From Peptoniphilus_A hominis (GTDB lineage Bacteria; Bacillota; Clostridia; Tissierellales; Peptoniphilaceae): a stretch of 37,784 bases of DNA. The position numbers were made by a program, and so were the translations under genes. Location: the NCBI RefSeq assembly GCF_040096015.1, contig NZ_JBBMFO010000021.1:1-37784 (forward strand), written 5' to 3'. A model generated the notes under the pieces. It searched no databases, was not told where the DNA came from, and worked only from the letters and a program-made list of their open reading frames with translations. Positions 13,392 through 21,537 of this stretch are shown piece by piece. Positions within the stretch are counted from its first letter, which is position 1. Every line of letters begins with the position of its first letter.

Positions 13392-13428
13392 AAAAGGTGT
13401 TGGAAAAAATCCAGCACCTTGTTTTTTT
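13391..13428. terminator. Bidirectional terminator
   Basis: GGTGTTGGA (13396-13404) pairs with TCCAGCACC (13410-13418) with one G-T pair; A5 on the left and G then T7 on the right. It separates the convergent YtrA-type operon and the heterodimeric ABC exporter genes. Confidence 0.85.
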
Positions 13429-13436
13429 ATATAATT

Positions 13437-15281
13437 TTATTCGTCGAAGCCACCTGTATAGAGCTTGTAATAAATTCCTCTTTGTTCTAGCAAGTCTTTG
13501 TGGTCGCCTCTTTCCACGATTTCTCCATTTTGAAGGACTATTATTACATCAGAGTTCATAATTGTGGAGAGCCTGTGGGCGATGACAAAAGTCGTTCTCC
13601 CCTTCATGATTTGATCCATGCCTTCTTGGACAATTTTTTCTGTACGAGAGTCAATTGATGATGTTGCCTCGTCAAGGATCATAACGGGTGGGTTAAATAT
13701 TTCTGCTCTAGCAATGGATAAAAGCTGCATTTGCCCTTCAGAAAGTTCGCCACCTGCTCCAGTGATAAGAGTGTCGTAGCCATCTTCTAGGTTCTTTATA
13801 AAGTCGTGAGCCTTGGTCCTCTTAGCTACTTCAATAGTTTTATCCATGTCCACATCATCTACAGAGTAATTTATATTTTCTGCAATAGTGCCTGTGAAGA
13901 GATGTGTGTCTTGAAGAACCATGCCAAGTGATGATCGAAGGTCCTTCTTTTTTATTCTCTTAATGTCAATGCCGTCAAAGGTAATTTCGCCCCTGTCAAT
14001 GTCATAAAATCTGTTAATCAAATTTGTTATTGTAGTTTTTCCTGCGCCCGTTGCACCAACAAAGGCAACTTTTTGTCCTGGCTTTGCGTAGAGATTTAAA
14101 TTTTTCAAAACTTTATTTTCGCCGTCATAAGAAAAGTCTACATACTTAAATCTTATGTCGCCTAAAAGTTCTCTGTAGTCATCTGTATTTAAGTCGTGCC
14201 AAAAATATTTTTCTTCTCCATCTATTTGTCGAAGGACTTTTTCCACATCCCCTGAATAATCTTCTGGCTCAACTTCTAGGAATTCAAAGATTCTTCTTGC
14301 GCCTGCTAGGGCAAGGACAACTGAATTTATATTGCCGCCGATTTGTCCCATGGGACCAGTTATAGTTCTTGATAGTTGCAAAAAGGATGCAACGACGCCA
14401 ACTGTTATGCCAAAGCCACCGTGAACTGCCATTAGTCCACCTATTAGGGCAAATAAAATATATTGAAAGTTTCCAATGCCAAAAATAAGTGGAAATAAAA
14501 ATAATCCCAATCTATTCGCAATCATTGTGTTGTTCATTAATTCGTCGTTAATTACTGCAAAGTCTTCCCTTGCAGCATCCTCGTGGTTAAAAACTTTTAC
14601 AACTTTTAGTCCGTCAATCATCTCTTCAATGTAACCATTAGTCTTGGCAAGGGACTTTTGTTGGCTCAAGAAATAATGGGAAGACTTACCACCAATTACA
14701 TTCATGACAAAAATCATAAGTCCCACTGTAAAAATTATTACAAGAGAAAGACTAGCTGATTGAGAAAACATGGCTACTAAAACCATAATTATTGTCATAA
14801 GTGATGACACAAAGGAAGGGAAGGACTGGGCAATCATGTCGCCTAGTGCCCTTACATCATTTGTGTAGTAGGACATAATGTCGCCGTGACTTTTACTATC
14901 GAAGTAAGAAACAGGAAGAGCCTCCATCTTTTCAAACATAATCTTTCTCATGTCGCCAAGGGTGTTTTCAGAAATGTAGACCATAAGCCTTGAATAGGTA
15001 AAGGATGAAAGCACACCTATCGCCAAGAAGCTTCCCATCTTAATTAGCATAGACAAGAGCTGAGAAAAGTTTGGCACATCCATTTTTAGTAGGGGAAGGA
15101 CATAGTCGTCAATTAGAAATCTCATAAATAAGGACATAGAAATTGTGGCGAGGGATGAAATAATTACCAATACAGAAACTGCAAGGAGTTTATACTTGTG
15201 CCTTTGAAAGATAAAGGACAACAATTTTTTTGCAGCTTCTTTATTTTCCTTTGATGTAATTTTTGTCCTATTCTTTTGCAT
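13437..15281 (-). CDS. Heterodimeric ABC exporter subunit, half with intact Walker B but degenerate signature
   Basis: A 614-residue half-transporter: six transmembrane helices (about residues 20-340) then an ATPase domain (about 370-610). Walker A is GATGAGKTT, Walker B VMILDEATSSID with the catalytic Glu, and the H-loop is VIAHRLST, but the signature reads LSEGQ rather than LSGGQ. This is complementary to the partner at 15268, as in BmrCD, LmrCD and TM287/288, where only one of two ATP sites is fully active. Function is probably multidrug or lipid export. Start taken as ATG 15281, which gives a 14-base overlap with the upstream gene; ATG 15311 is possible. The terminator at 13391 follows. 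Confidence 0.9.
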   Translation of the reverse strand: MQKNRTKITSKENKEAAKKLLSFIFQRHKYKLLAVSVLVIISSLATISMSLFMRFLIDDYVLPLLKMDVPNFSQLLSMLIKMGSFLAIGVLSSFTYSRLMVYISENTLGDMRKIMFEKMEALPVSYFDSKSHGDIMSYYTNDVRALGDMIAQSFPSFVSSLMTIIMVLVAMFSQSASLSLVIIFTVGLMIFVMNVIGGKSSHYFLSQQKSLAKTNGYIEEMIDGLKVVKVFNHEDAAREDFAVINDELMNNTMIANRLGLFLFPLIFGIGNFQYILFALIGGLMAVHGGFGITVGVVASFLQLSRTITGPMGQIGGNINSVVLALAGARRIFEFLEVEPEDYSGDVEKVLRQIDGEEKYFWHDLNTDDYRELLGDIRFKYVDFSYDGENKVLKNLNLYAKPGQKVAFVGATGAGKTTITNLINRFYDIDRGEITFDGIDIKRIKKKDLRSSLGMVLQDTHLFTGTIAENINYSVDDVDMDKTIEVAKRTKAHDFIKNLEDGYDTLITGAGGELSEGQMQLLSIARAEIFNPPVMILDEATSSIDSRTEKIVQEGMDQIMKGRTTFVIAHRLSTIMNSDVIIVLQNGEIVERGDHKDLLEQRGIYYKLYTGGFDE

Positions 15282-17004
15282 CAAAATCACCGTCACTTTC
15301 TTGAGTTTCATTAATTTCTCTATAGATTGGACTCTTTTTGATGAGGTCAGCGTGCTTACCTATAGACTCAATTTCTCCCCTATCCATGACAAGAGTGTAG
15401 TCAGTATTTTTTAGGGACTTGATCTTTTGTGAGATCAAGATTTTTGTCATGTCAGGCCTTAGATTATTTAAAGACTCAATTATTTTTTCTTCAGTCTTGT
15501 TGTCAAGAGCTGAAGTGGAGTCGTCCATAATTAAAATTTTTGGATTTTTAAGAAGAGACCTGGCAATAGAAATTCTCTGCCTTTGTCCACCAGAAAAGTT
15601 TGTGCCACCTCTTTGCACCATCATGTCCAAATCTTTTTCTACATCAATAAAGTCGTCGCAAGAGGCAATGTATAGTGCTTCCTTTAAGTCATCATCACTT
15701 AAATTTTCATTTGCCCACTTTAAATTCTCGCGAAGAGTCCCAGTGAAGAGTTGGTTTTTTTGTAGGACTACAGAAACCTCATCTCTTAAAGAAACTAGGT
15801 CGTAATTTTTTACATTTTCTCCCCCAACATAGACCTCGCCCATTGTAGTGTCAAAGAGCCTTGCTATTAAGCTTATAAGGGTGGACTTGCCTGAACCTGT
15901 AGGACCAATTATGCCCACATAGTCGCCAGAATTTATTTTTAGATTAATATTTTTCAAAACTGCCTTGTCTAGGTCTCCTGAATAGGAAAAGTAGACTCCG
16001 TCAAAAATAATTTCGCCATCTTTTACTTCTTTTACAGGATTTTCAGGGCTGACAATGGATGGAGTAGTTTCTATTACTTCATTGATTCTTCTTATGGAGT
16101 TTCTCGCAATGGTAATTTGCACCAGGATCATTGAAAGCATTAGGAGTGAAATTTGAATTTGAATGGCATAAGTCACAAGCCCTGTAAGGGCACCTGTTGA
16201 CATATTGCCTGCCACTATATAGTGACTTCCCAGCCAAGCAATTAAAATAGTCATGAGGTATGTGGAAAAACTCATAAGTGGATTTGAAAGGGCAAGAAGT
16301 TTTGCTGCCTTGATGTAATTATTTTGAAGTTCATCAGAAATGTCGTCGAATTTTTTTATTTCCTTGTCTTCCCTGGCAAAGGACTTTACAACTCTTATTG
16401 CAGACAAATTTTCAGACACAGCAGTGTTTAATTTGTCAGTGATTTTAAAAACTCTTTCAAAAATTGGATAGGCGCCTTTAATTATATAGCCCATGCCCAG
16501 GGCAATTAGGGGGATTATAATAACAAAGGTTGGCGCAAGTTCTCGCGAGAGCTTAAAGCTCATGATAAAGCAAAAAATCAGAGTGAGAGGGGACCTTATT
16601 GCCATCCTTATAGTCATTTGAAATGCCATTTGCACCATTTGCACATCAGTAGTCATCCTAGTTATAAGAGTTCCCCTCTTGAACTTGTCCATGTTCTCAA
16701 AGGAAAAGTTTGTTATGTTTTCAAACATGGAGTAGCGCATATTTTTTGCAAGACCAGAGGATGCCTTTGTAGCAAGATAGCCTGAGATGATGCCAGTGGC
16801 AAGGGATATTCCTGCGACAACAAATAAAATAAGACCGTAGTGGATTATATTTTCTCTTGCATTTTTAAGTATGCCCTCATCAATGATCTTCGTCATGAAA
16901 AAGGGAATTGCTGCATTCATTAAAACTTCTATTAAAACAAAAAAAGGCGAGAGAATAGCATATTTTTTATACTCGCCTAAATTATCAAAAACAACTTTTA
17001 GCAT
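15268..17004 (-). CDS. Heterodimeric ABC exporter subunit, half with degenerate Walker B and H-loop
   Basis: A 578-residue half-transporter with six membrane helices (about 15-310) and an ATPase domain (about 330-565). Walker A GPTGSGKST and signature FSGGQRQRIS are intact. The catalytic Glu of Walker B is Asp (LIMDDSTSALD) and the H-loop His is Gln (LISQKIKS). These are the substitutions that mark the non-hydrolytic site contributor of heterodimeric exporters. With the 13437 gene it forms one asymmetric transporter: site 1 combines both degenerate parts, site 2 both intact parts. It is transcribed first and overlaps its partner by 14 bases. Confidence 0.92.
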   Translation of the reverse strand: MLKVVFDNLGEYKKYAILSPFFVLIEVLMNAAIPFFMTKIIDEGILKNARENIIHYGLILFVVAGISLATGIISGYLATKASSGLAKNMRYSMFENITNFSFENMDKFKRGTLITRMTTDVQMVQMAFQMTIRMAIRSPLTLIFCFIMSFKLSRELAPTFVIIIPLIALGMGYIIKGAYPIFERVFKITDKLNTAVSENLSAIRVVKSFAREDKEIKKFDDISDELQNNYIKAAKLLALSNPLMSFSTYLMTILIAWLGSHYIVAGNMSTGALTGLVTYAIQIQISLLMLSMILVQITIARNSIRRINEVIETTPSIVSPENPVKEVKDGEIIFDGVYFSYSGDLDKAVLKNINLKINSGDYVGIIGPTGSGKSTLISLIARLFDTTMGEVYVGGENVKNYDLVSLRDEVSVVLQKNQLFTGTLRENLKWANENLSDDDLKEALYIASCDDFIDVEKDLDMMVQRGGTNFSGGQRQRISIARSLLKNPKILIMDDSTSALDNKTEEKIIESLNNLRPDMTKILISQKIKSLKNTDYTLVMDRGEIESIGKHADLIKKSPIYREINETQESDGDFDAKE

Positions 17005-17173
17005 ATAGCACTTCCTAAATTTTTATTATACTTTAATATATCTACCCAAAAAAACTTTGTCAAACATTTTACTAAATTTATTGTAATACTTTACTTAAAT
17101 GAATTGAAATTGTGATTTTTTTGTACTAATATAATATTAAGAATATTTTATTATTATTAATGGAGGAATTATT

Positions 17174-17413
17174 ATGACAGACAATAAAAAAGAAAAAGAT
17201 TTAATTGAAAATTCAAAAACTCTTTCTGATGCAAAAAAGAAACAAATGAAGGCAAATATGGACCAACAAAAGCAAATTAATTCAGAAAACAGACCAGACT
17301 CTGATGTATATGCTAAGACAGAAAGAAAAGATCCTGAAACAGGAATCGAAATTCCAACTGAAAATTCTGTTGAAGAAGCTAAAGAATGGGTTGACAACGA
17401 AAATAGAATGTAA
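17174..17413 (+). CDS. Small acidic/basic hydrophilic protein, DUF3787-like C-terminus
   Basis: A 79-residue protein without hydrophobic segments, rich in Lys, Asn, Gln and Glu. Its C-terminus (GIEIPTENSVEEAKEWVDNE) resembles the end of DUF3787 proteins, a short family in clostridia that includes a C. difficile spore-surface protein. I recall this motif rather than having searched for it. GGAGG stands at 17162-17166, 7 bases before ATG 17174, with a TATAAT at 17130-17135. It has its own terminator, so it is transcribed alone. Its role in an organism that may not sporulate is unknown. Confidence 0.75.
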   Translation: MTDNKKEKDLIENSKTLSDAKKKQMKANMDQQKQINSENRPDSDVYAKTERKDPETGIEIPTENSVEEAKEWVDNENRM

Positions 17414-17418
17414 AAATT

Positions 17419-17440
17419 GGCCTAGGAATAGGCCTTTTTT
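17419..17440 (+). terminator. Terminator after the DUF3787-like gene
   Basis: GGCCTA (17419-17424) pairs with TAGGCC (17429-17434) around GGAA, followed by six T. It lies only 15 bases before the PAP2 start. Confidence 0.85.
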
Positions 17441-17454
17441 CATAAGAGGTGCAA

Positions 17455-18006
17455 ATGGATAAAAAATTTTTAGAATGGCTCCTTAGCATAAGGACGGAGA
17501 CATTAAATAGGTATATGATTGCAATTACACACCTGGGAACAGGCGGTGCTATTTGGCTCTTCACCACATTTATTTTATTTTACTTGGGATTTAGAATTGA
17601 GAGCGTAAATATTGCCCTTGCCCTAATTTTTAATGGAATAGTTTGCAATTTACTTTTAAAAAATATTTTAAAGAGAAAAAGACCCTCATGGATATCAAAA
17701 GTTGAGCTTCTTATTAAAAATCCAACAGACTTTTCCTTTCCATCAGGGCACGCATCTTCATCCTTTGCAGCTGCTTTAACTATTTACTTTTACTTTAAGG
17801 GCATGGGAATATTTTTCCTTCTTGTGGCAACTTTAATTGCCCTCTCTAGGATTTATCACTTTGTCCATTATCCCAGCGATGTAATAATAGGAGCAATACT
17901 TGGCATAGTTATTGCCATACTTACAAAAAACAATTACGATAAATTTATCTTAGAATTTTTGCAAACAAATGCTGCCTTTTTATTTAGACCTCTTCCTAAG
18001 ATCTGA
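17455..18006 (+). CDS. PAP2-family membrane phosphatase
   Basis: A 183-residue membrane protein with the three PAP2 phosphatase motifs: KNILKRKRP (KxxxxxxRP), FPSGHASS (PSGH) and SRIYHFVHYPSD (SRxxxxxHxxxD). About five hydrophobic helices surround them. Family members remove phosphate from undecaprenyl pyrophosphate, phosphatidate or phosphatidylglycerophosphate at the outer membrane face; the substrate cannot be told here. Start ATG 17455 was preferred over GTG 17449 because AGAGG stands at 17446-17450. Its 3' end overlaps the convergent tadA gene by 27 bases and no terminator is visible between them. Confidence 0.9.
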   Translation: MDKKFLEWLLSIRTETLNRYMIAITHLGTGGAIWLFTTFILFYLGFRIESVNIALALIFNGIVCNLLLKNILKRKRPSWISKVELLIKNPTDFSFPSGHASSSFAAALTIYFYFKGMGIFFLLVATLIALSRIYHFVHYPSDVIIGAILGIVIAILTKNNYDKFILEFLQTNAAFLFRPLPKI

Positions 18007-18432
18007 AAAAAATTCGCTTATTAAGTTTGCACATTCTCTCTCTAAGATTCCAGACTCATAACTTATCCTGTGATTAGTTATGAGTTTTTCTATTTTTTGG
18101 TGAGAAATAACTGCACCAAAGCGCTTGTTTCTTGCGCCGAAATATAAATTTTTTATGCGGGCATTTAAAATAGCGCCCACACACATGAGGCAGGGCTCTA
18201 AAGTCACATAGATGTCGCAGCCTTCCAAGTGATAGGAATTTAAATTTTTTGAAGCCATATTTATAGCCATAATTTCTGCATGGGCAAGAGGAGAGTGAAG
18301 CTCTTCTTTTTTATTGTAGCCATATCCAATTATTTTATTATTTTTTACTATGACACATCCTACGGGCACGTCGTCAGATAAAAGTGAGCGCCGTCCATAG
18401 CGGATTGCCTCTTTCATATACTTGATTTCCAT
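17980..18432 (-). CDS. tadA: tRNA-specific adenosine deaminase
   Basis: A 150-residue cytidine-deaminase-fold enzyme that converts A34 to inosine in tRNA-Arg(ACG), allowing wobble decoding. Zinc and proton-shuttle motifs are clear: HAEIMAI (His ligand, catalytic Glu) and PCLMC (two Cys ligands). VPVGCVIV near the start and ARNKRFGAV fit TadA. ATG 18432 gives the normal start (MEIKYMKEAIRYGRR); a TTG at 18471 lies upstream of the predicted -10 and is unlikely. TATAAT at 18444-18439 leaves only 6 bases before the ATG, so the transcript may be leaderless. Its end overlaps PAP2 on the other strand. Confidence 0.93.
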   Translation of the reverse strand: MEIKYMKEAIRYGRRSLLSDDVPVGCVIVKNNKIIGYGYNKKEELHSPLAHAEIMAINMASKNLNSYHLEGCDIYVTLEPCLMCVGAILNARIKNLYFGARNKRFGAVISHQKIEKLITNHRISYESGILERECANLISEFFSDLRKRSK

Positions 18433-18438
18433 AAAATT

Positions 18439-18444
18439 ATTATA
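18439..18444 (-). promoter_or_regulatory. -10 element for tadA, implying a leaderless mRNA
   Basis: TATAAT on the minus strand ends 6 bases before the ATG at 18432, so the first transcribed base would be at or next to the start codon. A weak CCTACA at 18468-18463 gives an 18-base spacer. No Shine-Dalgarno sequence lies between. Confidence 0.45.
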
Positions 18445-18512
18445 GCAAATAAAAAAATTTATTGTAGGCAAGGAATTTGCCTTTATAAAAGATATATGAA
18501 AAAATTTCTCTG

Positions 18513-18521
18513 TGATATAAT
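18513..18521 (+). promoter_or_regulatory. Extended -10 promoter for the selenium operon
   Basis: TGATATAAT (18513-18521) is a full extended -10. Transcription would begin near 18528, only about 10 bases before the selD ATG at 18538, which excludes the in-frame ATG at 18496. Confidence 0.6.
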
Positions 18522-18537
18522 ATTAATTGGTGATAAT

Positions 18538-19557
18538 ATGTCAGAAATAAAATTAGAGCTTGAAGTGTGCGGCGGCTGCAATGAAAAAATTGGCGTCAAA
18601 GATTTATCGAGTATCTTAAAAGATTTAAAACCCTACAAGAGAGAAGAAATCACAGTGGGCTTCGACGGAAGAGACGATGCCTGCGTCTATAAAATAAACG
18701 ATGACATCTCCCTAGTTGAGAGCTTGGACTTTTTTTCTACAATGGTAAAGGATCCCTATGACTTTGGAAGGATTGCATCTACAAATGCAATATCTGACAT
18801 CTATGCCATGGGTGCAGAGCCAAAGTTTGCCCTAAATATAGTTTGCTTTCCTGAAGGAGAAAATCTTGAAATTTTAAAAGAAATTCTTCGCGGCGCAGGA
18901 GATGTTTGTCGCGAGGCAGAAGTTTCAATAACTGGAGGACATTCTATTCACGACAGAAAAATTAAATTTGGCCAATGCGTTACAGGTCTTTTGAAAAACA
19001 ATGAAATCTGGACCAATAGGGGCGCAGAAGTGGGCGATTATTTTATTCTGACAAAGCCTCTTGGCGTTAGCCTAGTTATGAGCGCTTATTCTGTGGGAAT
19101 GACCTCAGAAGAAAATTACATAGAGGCAATAAAAAATATGACCACATTAAACAAGTATGGAGCAGAAATTTTAAAGAAGTACAAAGTTTCTTCTGTTACA
19201 GATGTGACGGGCTTCGGTCTACTTGGCCATCTGGACGAGTGCACTGAAGACTCTGTAGAAATTTTTGCCGACCAAATAAATTTCTTGCCGGGAAGTTATG
19301 AAGCTGCCAGTGAATTTTTATTTACTGCAGGCGGTCAGAGAAATAGAAGGGCACTAGAAGATAAGGTTGAATTTACCTTTGATGACTTTGCCCTAGAAGA
19401 AGTTCTCTTTGATCCACAGACTTCAGGTGGACTTCTCTTTGCTACAAAAAAAGATGTAGCAGATAAAATTTTAGGAGAAATGAAGGAAAGTGGCATACCT
19501 GCTTTTTATGTAGGTCGCGTGATACCAAGAGAAAATAAAAAATTTAAGGTGATATAA
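18538..19557 (+). CDS. selD: Selenide, water dikinase
   Basis: A 339-residue enzyme making selenophosphate from selenide and ATP, the selenium donor for selenocysteine, selenouridine or selenium-dependent molybdenum enzymes. CGGCNEK at residues 11-17 holds the catalytic Cys14 and Lys17, equivalent to Cys17/Lys20 in E. coli; the position is Cys, not selenocysteine. ITGGHSIHD and LFDPQTSGGLLFA are typical of the PurM-like fold. Start chosen at 18538 because of the promoter position; the Shine-Dalgarno is weak (GGTGAT). yedF starts directly at the base after its TAA, so the two are coupled. No selA, selB or selC is visible in the window. Confidence 0.95.
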   Translation: MSEIKLELEVCGGCNEKIGVKDLSSILKDLKPYKREEITVGFDGRDDACVYKINDDISLVESLDFFSTMVKDPYDFGRIASTNAISDIYAMGAEPKFALNIVCFPEGENLEILKEILRGAGDVCREAEVSITGGHSIHDRKIKFGQCVTGLLKNNEIWTNRGAEVGDYFILTKPLGVSLVMSAYSVGMTSEENYIEAIKNMTTLNKYGAEILKKYKVSSVTDVTGFGLLGHLDECTEDSVEIFADQINFLPGSYEAASEFLFTAGGQRNRRALEDKVEFTFDDFALEEVLFDPQTSGGLLFATKKDVADKILGEMKESGIPAFYVGRVIPRENKKFKVI

Positions 19558-20133
19558 ATGGAAATTGATGCAAGAGGATATGCTTGTCCAAGACCAGTAA
19601 TTATGACTAAAAGGGCAATTAGCGAAAATAGTTTAGAAGAAGTTTTAGTAAGAGTAGATAACGAAGTTGCCACAGAAAATTTAAAAAAGATGGCAGACCA
19701 ATTGGGCTATACAACAAGTATTGTTGAAAATTCAAAGACTGACTACGAAGTTCATCTAAAAAAATCAGTAGATGGAAAAAAATCTGAAGTTGTTAGTGAT
19801 GAATATGTTGTAATCTTTTCATCAGACAAACTTGGCATTGGCGAAGAAGAATTTTCCAAAAAATTAATGGAATCCTTCACTTATGCCCTATCAGAAGAGG
19901 ACAGCCATCCCAAATACATCTTGTGCTACAATCACGGAGTACATCTAACTACAATAAATGAAAAAACTGTGGAAGACTTTAAAAAATTAGAAGAAAAGGG
20001 CACAGAAATTTTATCCTGTGGACTTTGCCTTGAAAATTATAAGTTAAAAGACCAACTTAAAATTGGCGAAATAACAAACATGTATAGAATTTGTGAAATT
20101 ATGACTAAGTACAGAGTCGTAAAACCATGCTAG
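19558..20133 (+). CDS. yedF: Selenium metabolism protein YedF
   Basis: A 191-residue two-domain protein: N-terminal TusA/SirA-like domain (residues 1-70) with the CPxP motif (YACPRPVIM), and C-terminal DsrE-like domain (about 80-191) with Cys residues in SCGLCLENY and a final PC. This fused form is the one found beside selD across Clostridia and is thought to carry persulfide or perselenide. ATG follows the selD stop with no gap, and the gene overlaps DUF3343 by 7 bases. The position between selD and a cysteine desulfurase suggests a relay moving selenium to SelD. Confidence 0.9.
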   Translation: MEIDARGYACPRPVIMTKRAISENSLEEVLVRVDNEVATENLKKMADQLGYTTSIVENSKTDYEVHLKKSVDGKKSEVVSDEYVVIFSSDKLGIGEEEFSKKLMESFTYALSEEDSHPKYILCYNHGVHLTTINEKTVEDFKKLEEKGTEILSCGLCLENYKLKDQLKIGEITNMYRICEIMTKYRVVKPC

Positions 20134-20390
20134 AATATTTTCTCTTGACCTTTGATTCCTCAAATAAATCAATAAAGGCAGAGAGAGTTCTAAGGAGAAA
20201 CAAATTAGCCGCAAGAGTAATACCAGTGCCTGAAGAATTATCTAAGGGCTGCGGCTTTGCTGTGAGACTAGATGGGAATTTAGAAGAGGCAAAAATTTTT
20301 TTGCGTGAAAAAGATATTTGTCCCAAGGGAATTTATAAGTTCCTAGAAGAAAATTCTGCTAGAAAAATTATAAGGATTGATGAAAAATGA
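20127..20390 (+). CDS. DUF3343, putative Se/S carrier-like protein
   Basis: An 87-residue protein matching the DUF3343 (putative Se/S carrier) family by size, context and the motif RVIPVPEELSKGCGFAVRL, in which the single Cys near residue 49 is the likely carrier thiol; a second Cys lies in KDICPKG. Proteins of this family cluster with selD, yedF and cysteine desulfurases. It overlaps yedF by 7 bases and the desulfurase by 4 (ATGA), so all four genes should be made together. Confidence 0.85.
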   Translation: MLEYFLLTFDSSNKSIKAERVLRRNKLAARVIPVPEELSKGCGFAVRLDGNLEEAKIFLREKDICPKGIYKFLEENSARKIIRIDEK

Positions 20391-21520
20391 TTTACTTAGA
20401 CAATTCATCTACAAGCCTAGTAAAACCGGATGTGGTGGCAAAAACTTTATATGAAGCTGTCGCCAGCAGGAAATTTTCCAATCCATCTCGTGGATTTTAT
20501 GATGAAGCTATAAATTCAAGCCAGGCAGTCTACGATACTCGGGAGATTATTGCAGATTTTTTTGGCATAGAAGATCCACTTAATATTTCCTTTACGGCAA
20601 ATATAACTACATCTTTGAATTTAGTTTTGTCTTCTCTATTTAAAAAGGGCGACCACATTATTACAAGCCTAACAGAGCACAACTCTGTCCTAAGGCCCCT
20701 CTATCAACTTGAAGATAGGGGAGTAGAACTTTCTTTTATAGACATTGATGACAATTTTAATTTAAAATTAGAGGAATTGGATAAATATTTAAGGGAGAAC
20801 ACTAAGGCAATAGTTATTACTGCAGAATCTAATGTAAGTGGAGCTCTGACAGATTTAGATTACCTTTACGACTTTGCCATAGACCACGATCTTTTAGTAA
20901 TAATTGACGGAGCACAGGCTGCAGGCACTGTGAAAATAAAATTTAATGAGAGAAAATACCCAAGGCTAGTTTTTTGCATAACAGGTCACAAGGCCCTCTT
21001 TGGTCCAAGTGGCACTGGGGCAATAATAGATTTGTCTGGCGAAAAATTTAAAAATGTCTTTACTGGCGGCAGCGGAGTAAATTCCTTTGACAGGTTTAAC
21101 CCACAAGACATGCCCGATGTCTTCGAATATGGGACAATTAATTTTCACTCAATTATTGCCCTAGGCGCTGGGGTAAAATTTATTGATGAAGTGGGCATAG
21201 ATGAAGTTTCAGGAAAAGTTCACGCCCTTCGCAAAAAACTTTTCTGGGGCATAAGAGATATTCCTGGCATAAAACTATACTCAAATGAAAAAGACACATC
21301 CATAGTTTCCTTTAACTACAAGGACTATGCCTCATCAGAAGTCTCAGAAAAATTATATAAGATGAGTAAAATTGCCTCAAGGGGAGGAATCCACTGTGCG
21401 CCACTCTTTCACCAGAGAGTGGGAACAAAAAGTCAGGGCATAGTGAGACTTTCACTTTCCTATTTTAACAATGAGGATGAAATAGATAAGACAATAGAGA
21501 CAATAAGAAAGCTAAAATAA
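20387..21520 (+). CDS. Cysteine desulfurase family protein of selenium cluster
   Basis: A 377-residue class V aminotransferase-fold PLP enzyme. Lys202 in TGHKALFGPSGTG should bind PLP; Cys337 in GGIHCAPLFH is the persulfide/selenium-accepting Cys. The motif RLSLSYFNNEDEID fits the EGC01-type subgroup that accompanies selD in Firmicutes, distinct from IscS/NifS. It likely takes selenium or sulfur from (seleno)cysteine and passes it through YedF/DUF3343 to SelD. It is the last member of the overlapping four-gene set; degV follows after 17 bases with its own AGGAGG. Confidence 0.9.
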   Translation: MIYLDNSSTSLVKPDVVAKTLYEAVASRKFSNPSRGFYDEAINSSQAVYDTREIIADFFGIEDPLNISFTANITTSLNLVLSSLFKKGDHIITSLTEHNSVLRPLYQLEDRGVELSFIDIDDNFNLKLEELDKYLRENTKAIVITAESNVSGALTDLDYLYDFAIDHDLLVIIDGAQAAGTVKIKFNERKYPRLVFCITGHKALFGPSGTGAIIDLSGEKFKNVFTGGSGVNSFDRFNPQDMPDVFEYGTINFHSIIALGAGVKFIDEVGIDEVSGKVHALRKKLFWGIRDIPGIKLYSNEKDTSIVSFNYKDYASSEVSEKLYKMSKIASRGGIHCAPLFHQRVGTKSQGIVRLSLSYFNNEDEIDKTIETIRKLK

Positions 21521-21537
21521 GCACACAGGAGGAACAA

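Noticed and set aside
18496..18537. Upstream ATG extending selD by 14 residues
   Set aside because: It lies before the extended -10 and adds residues unlike any SelD start.
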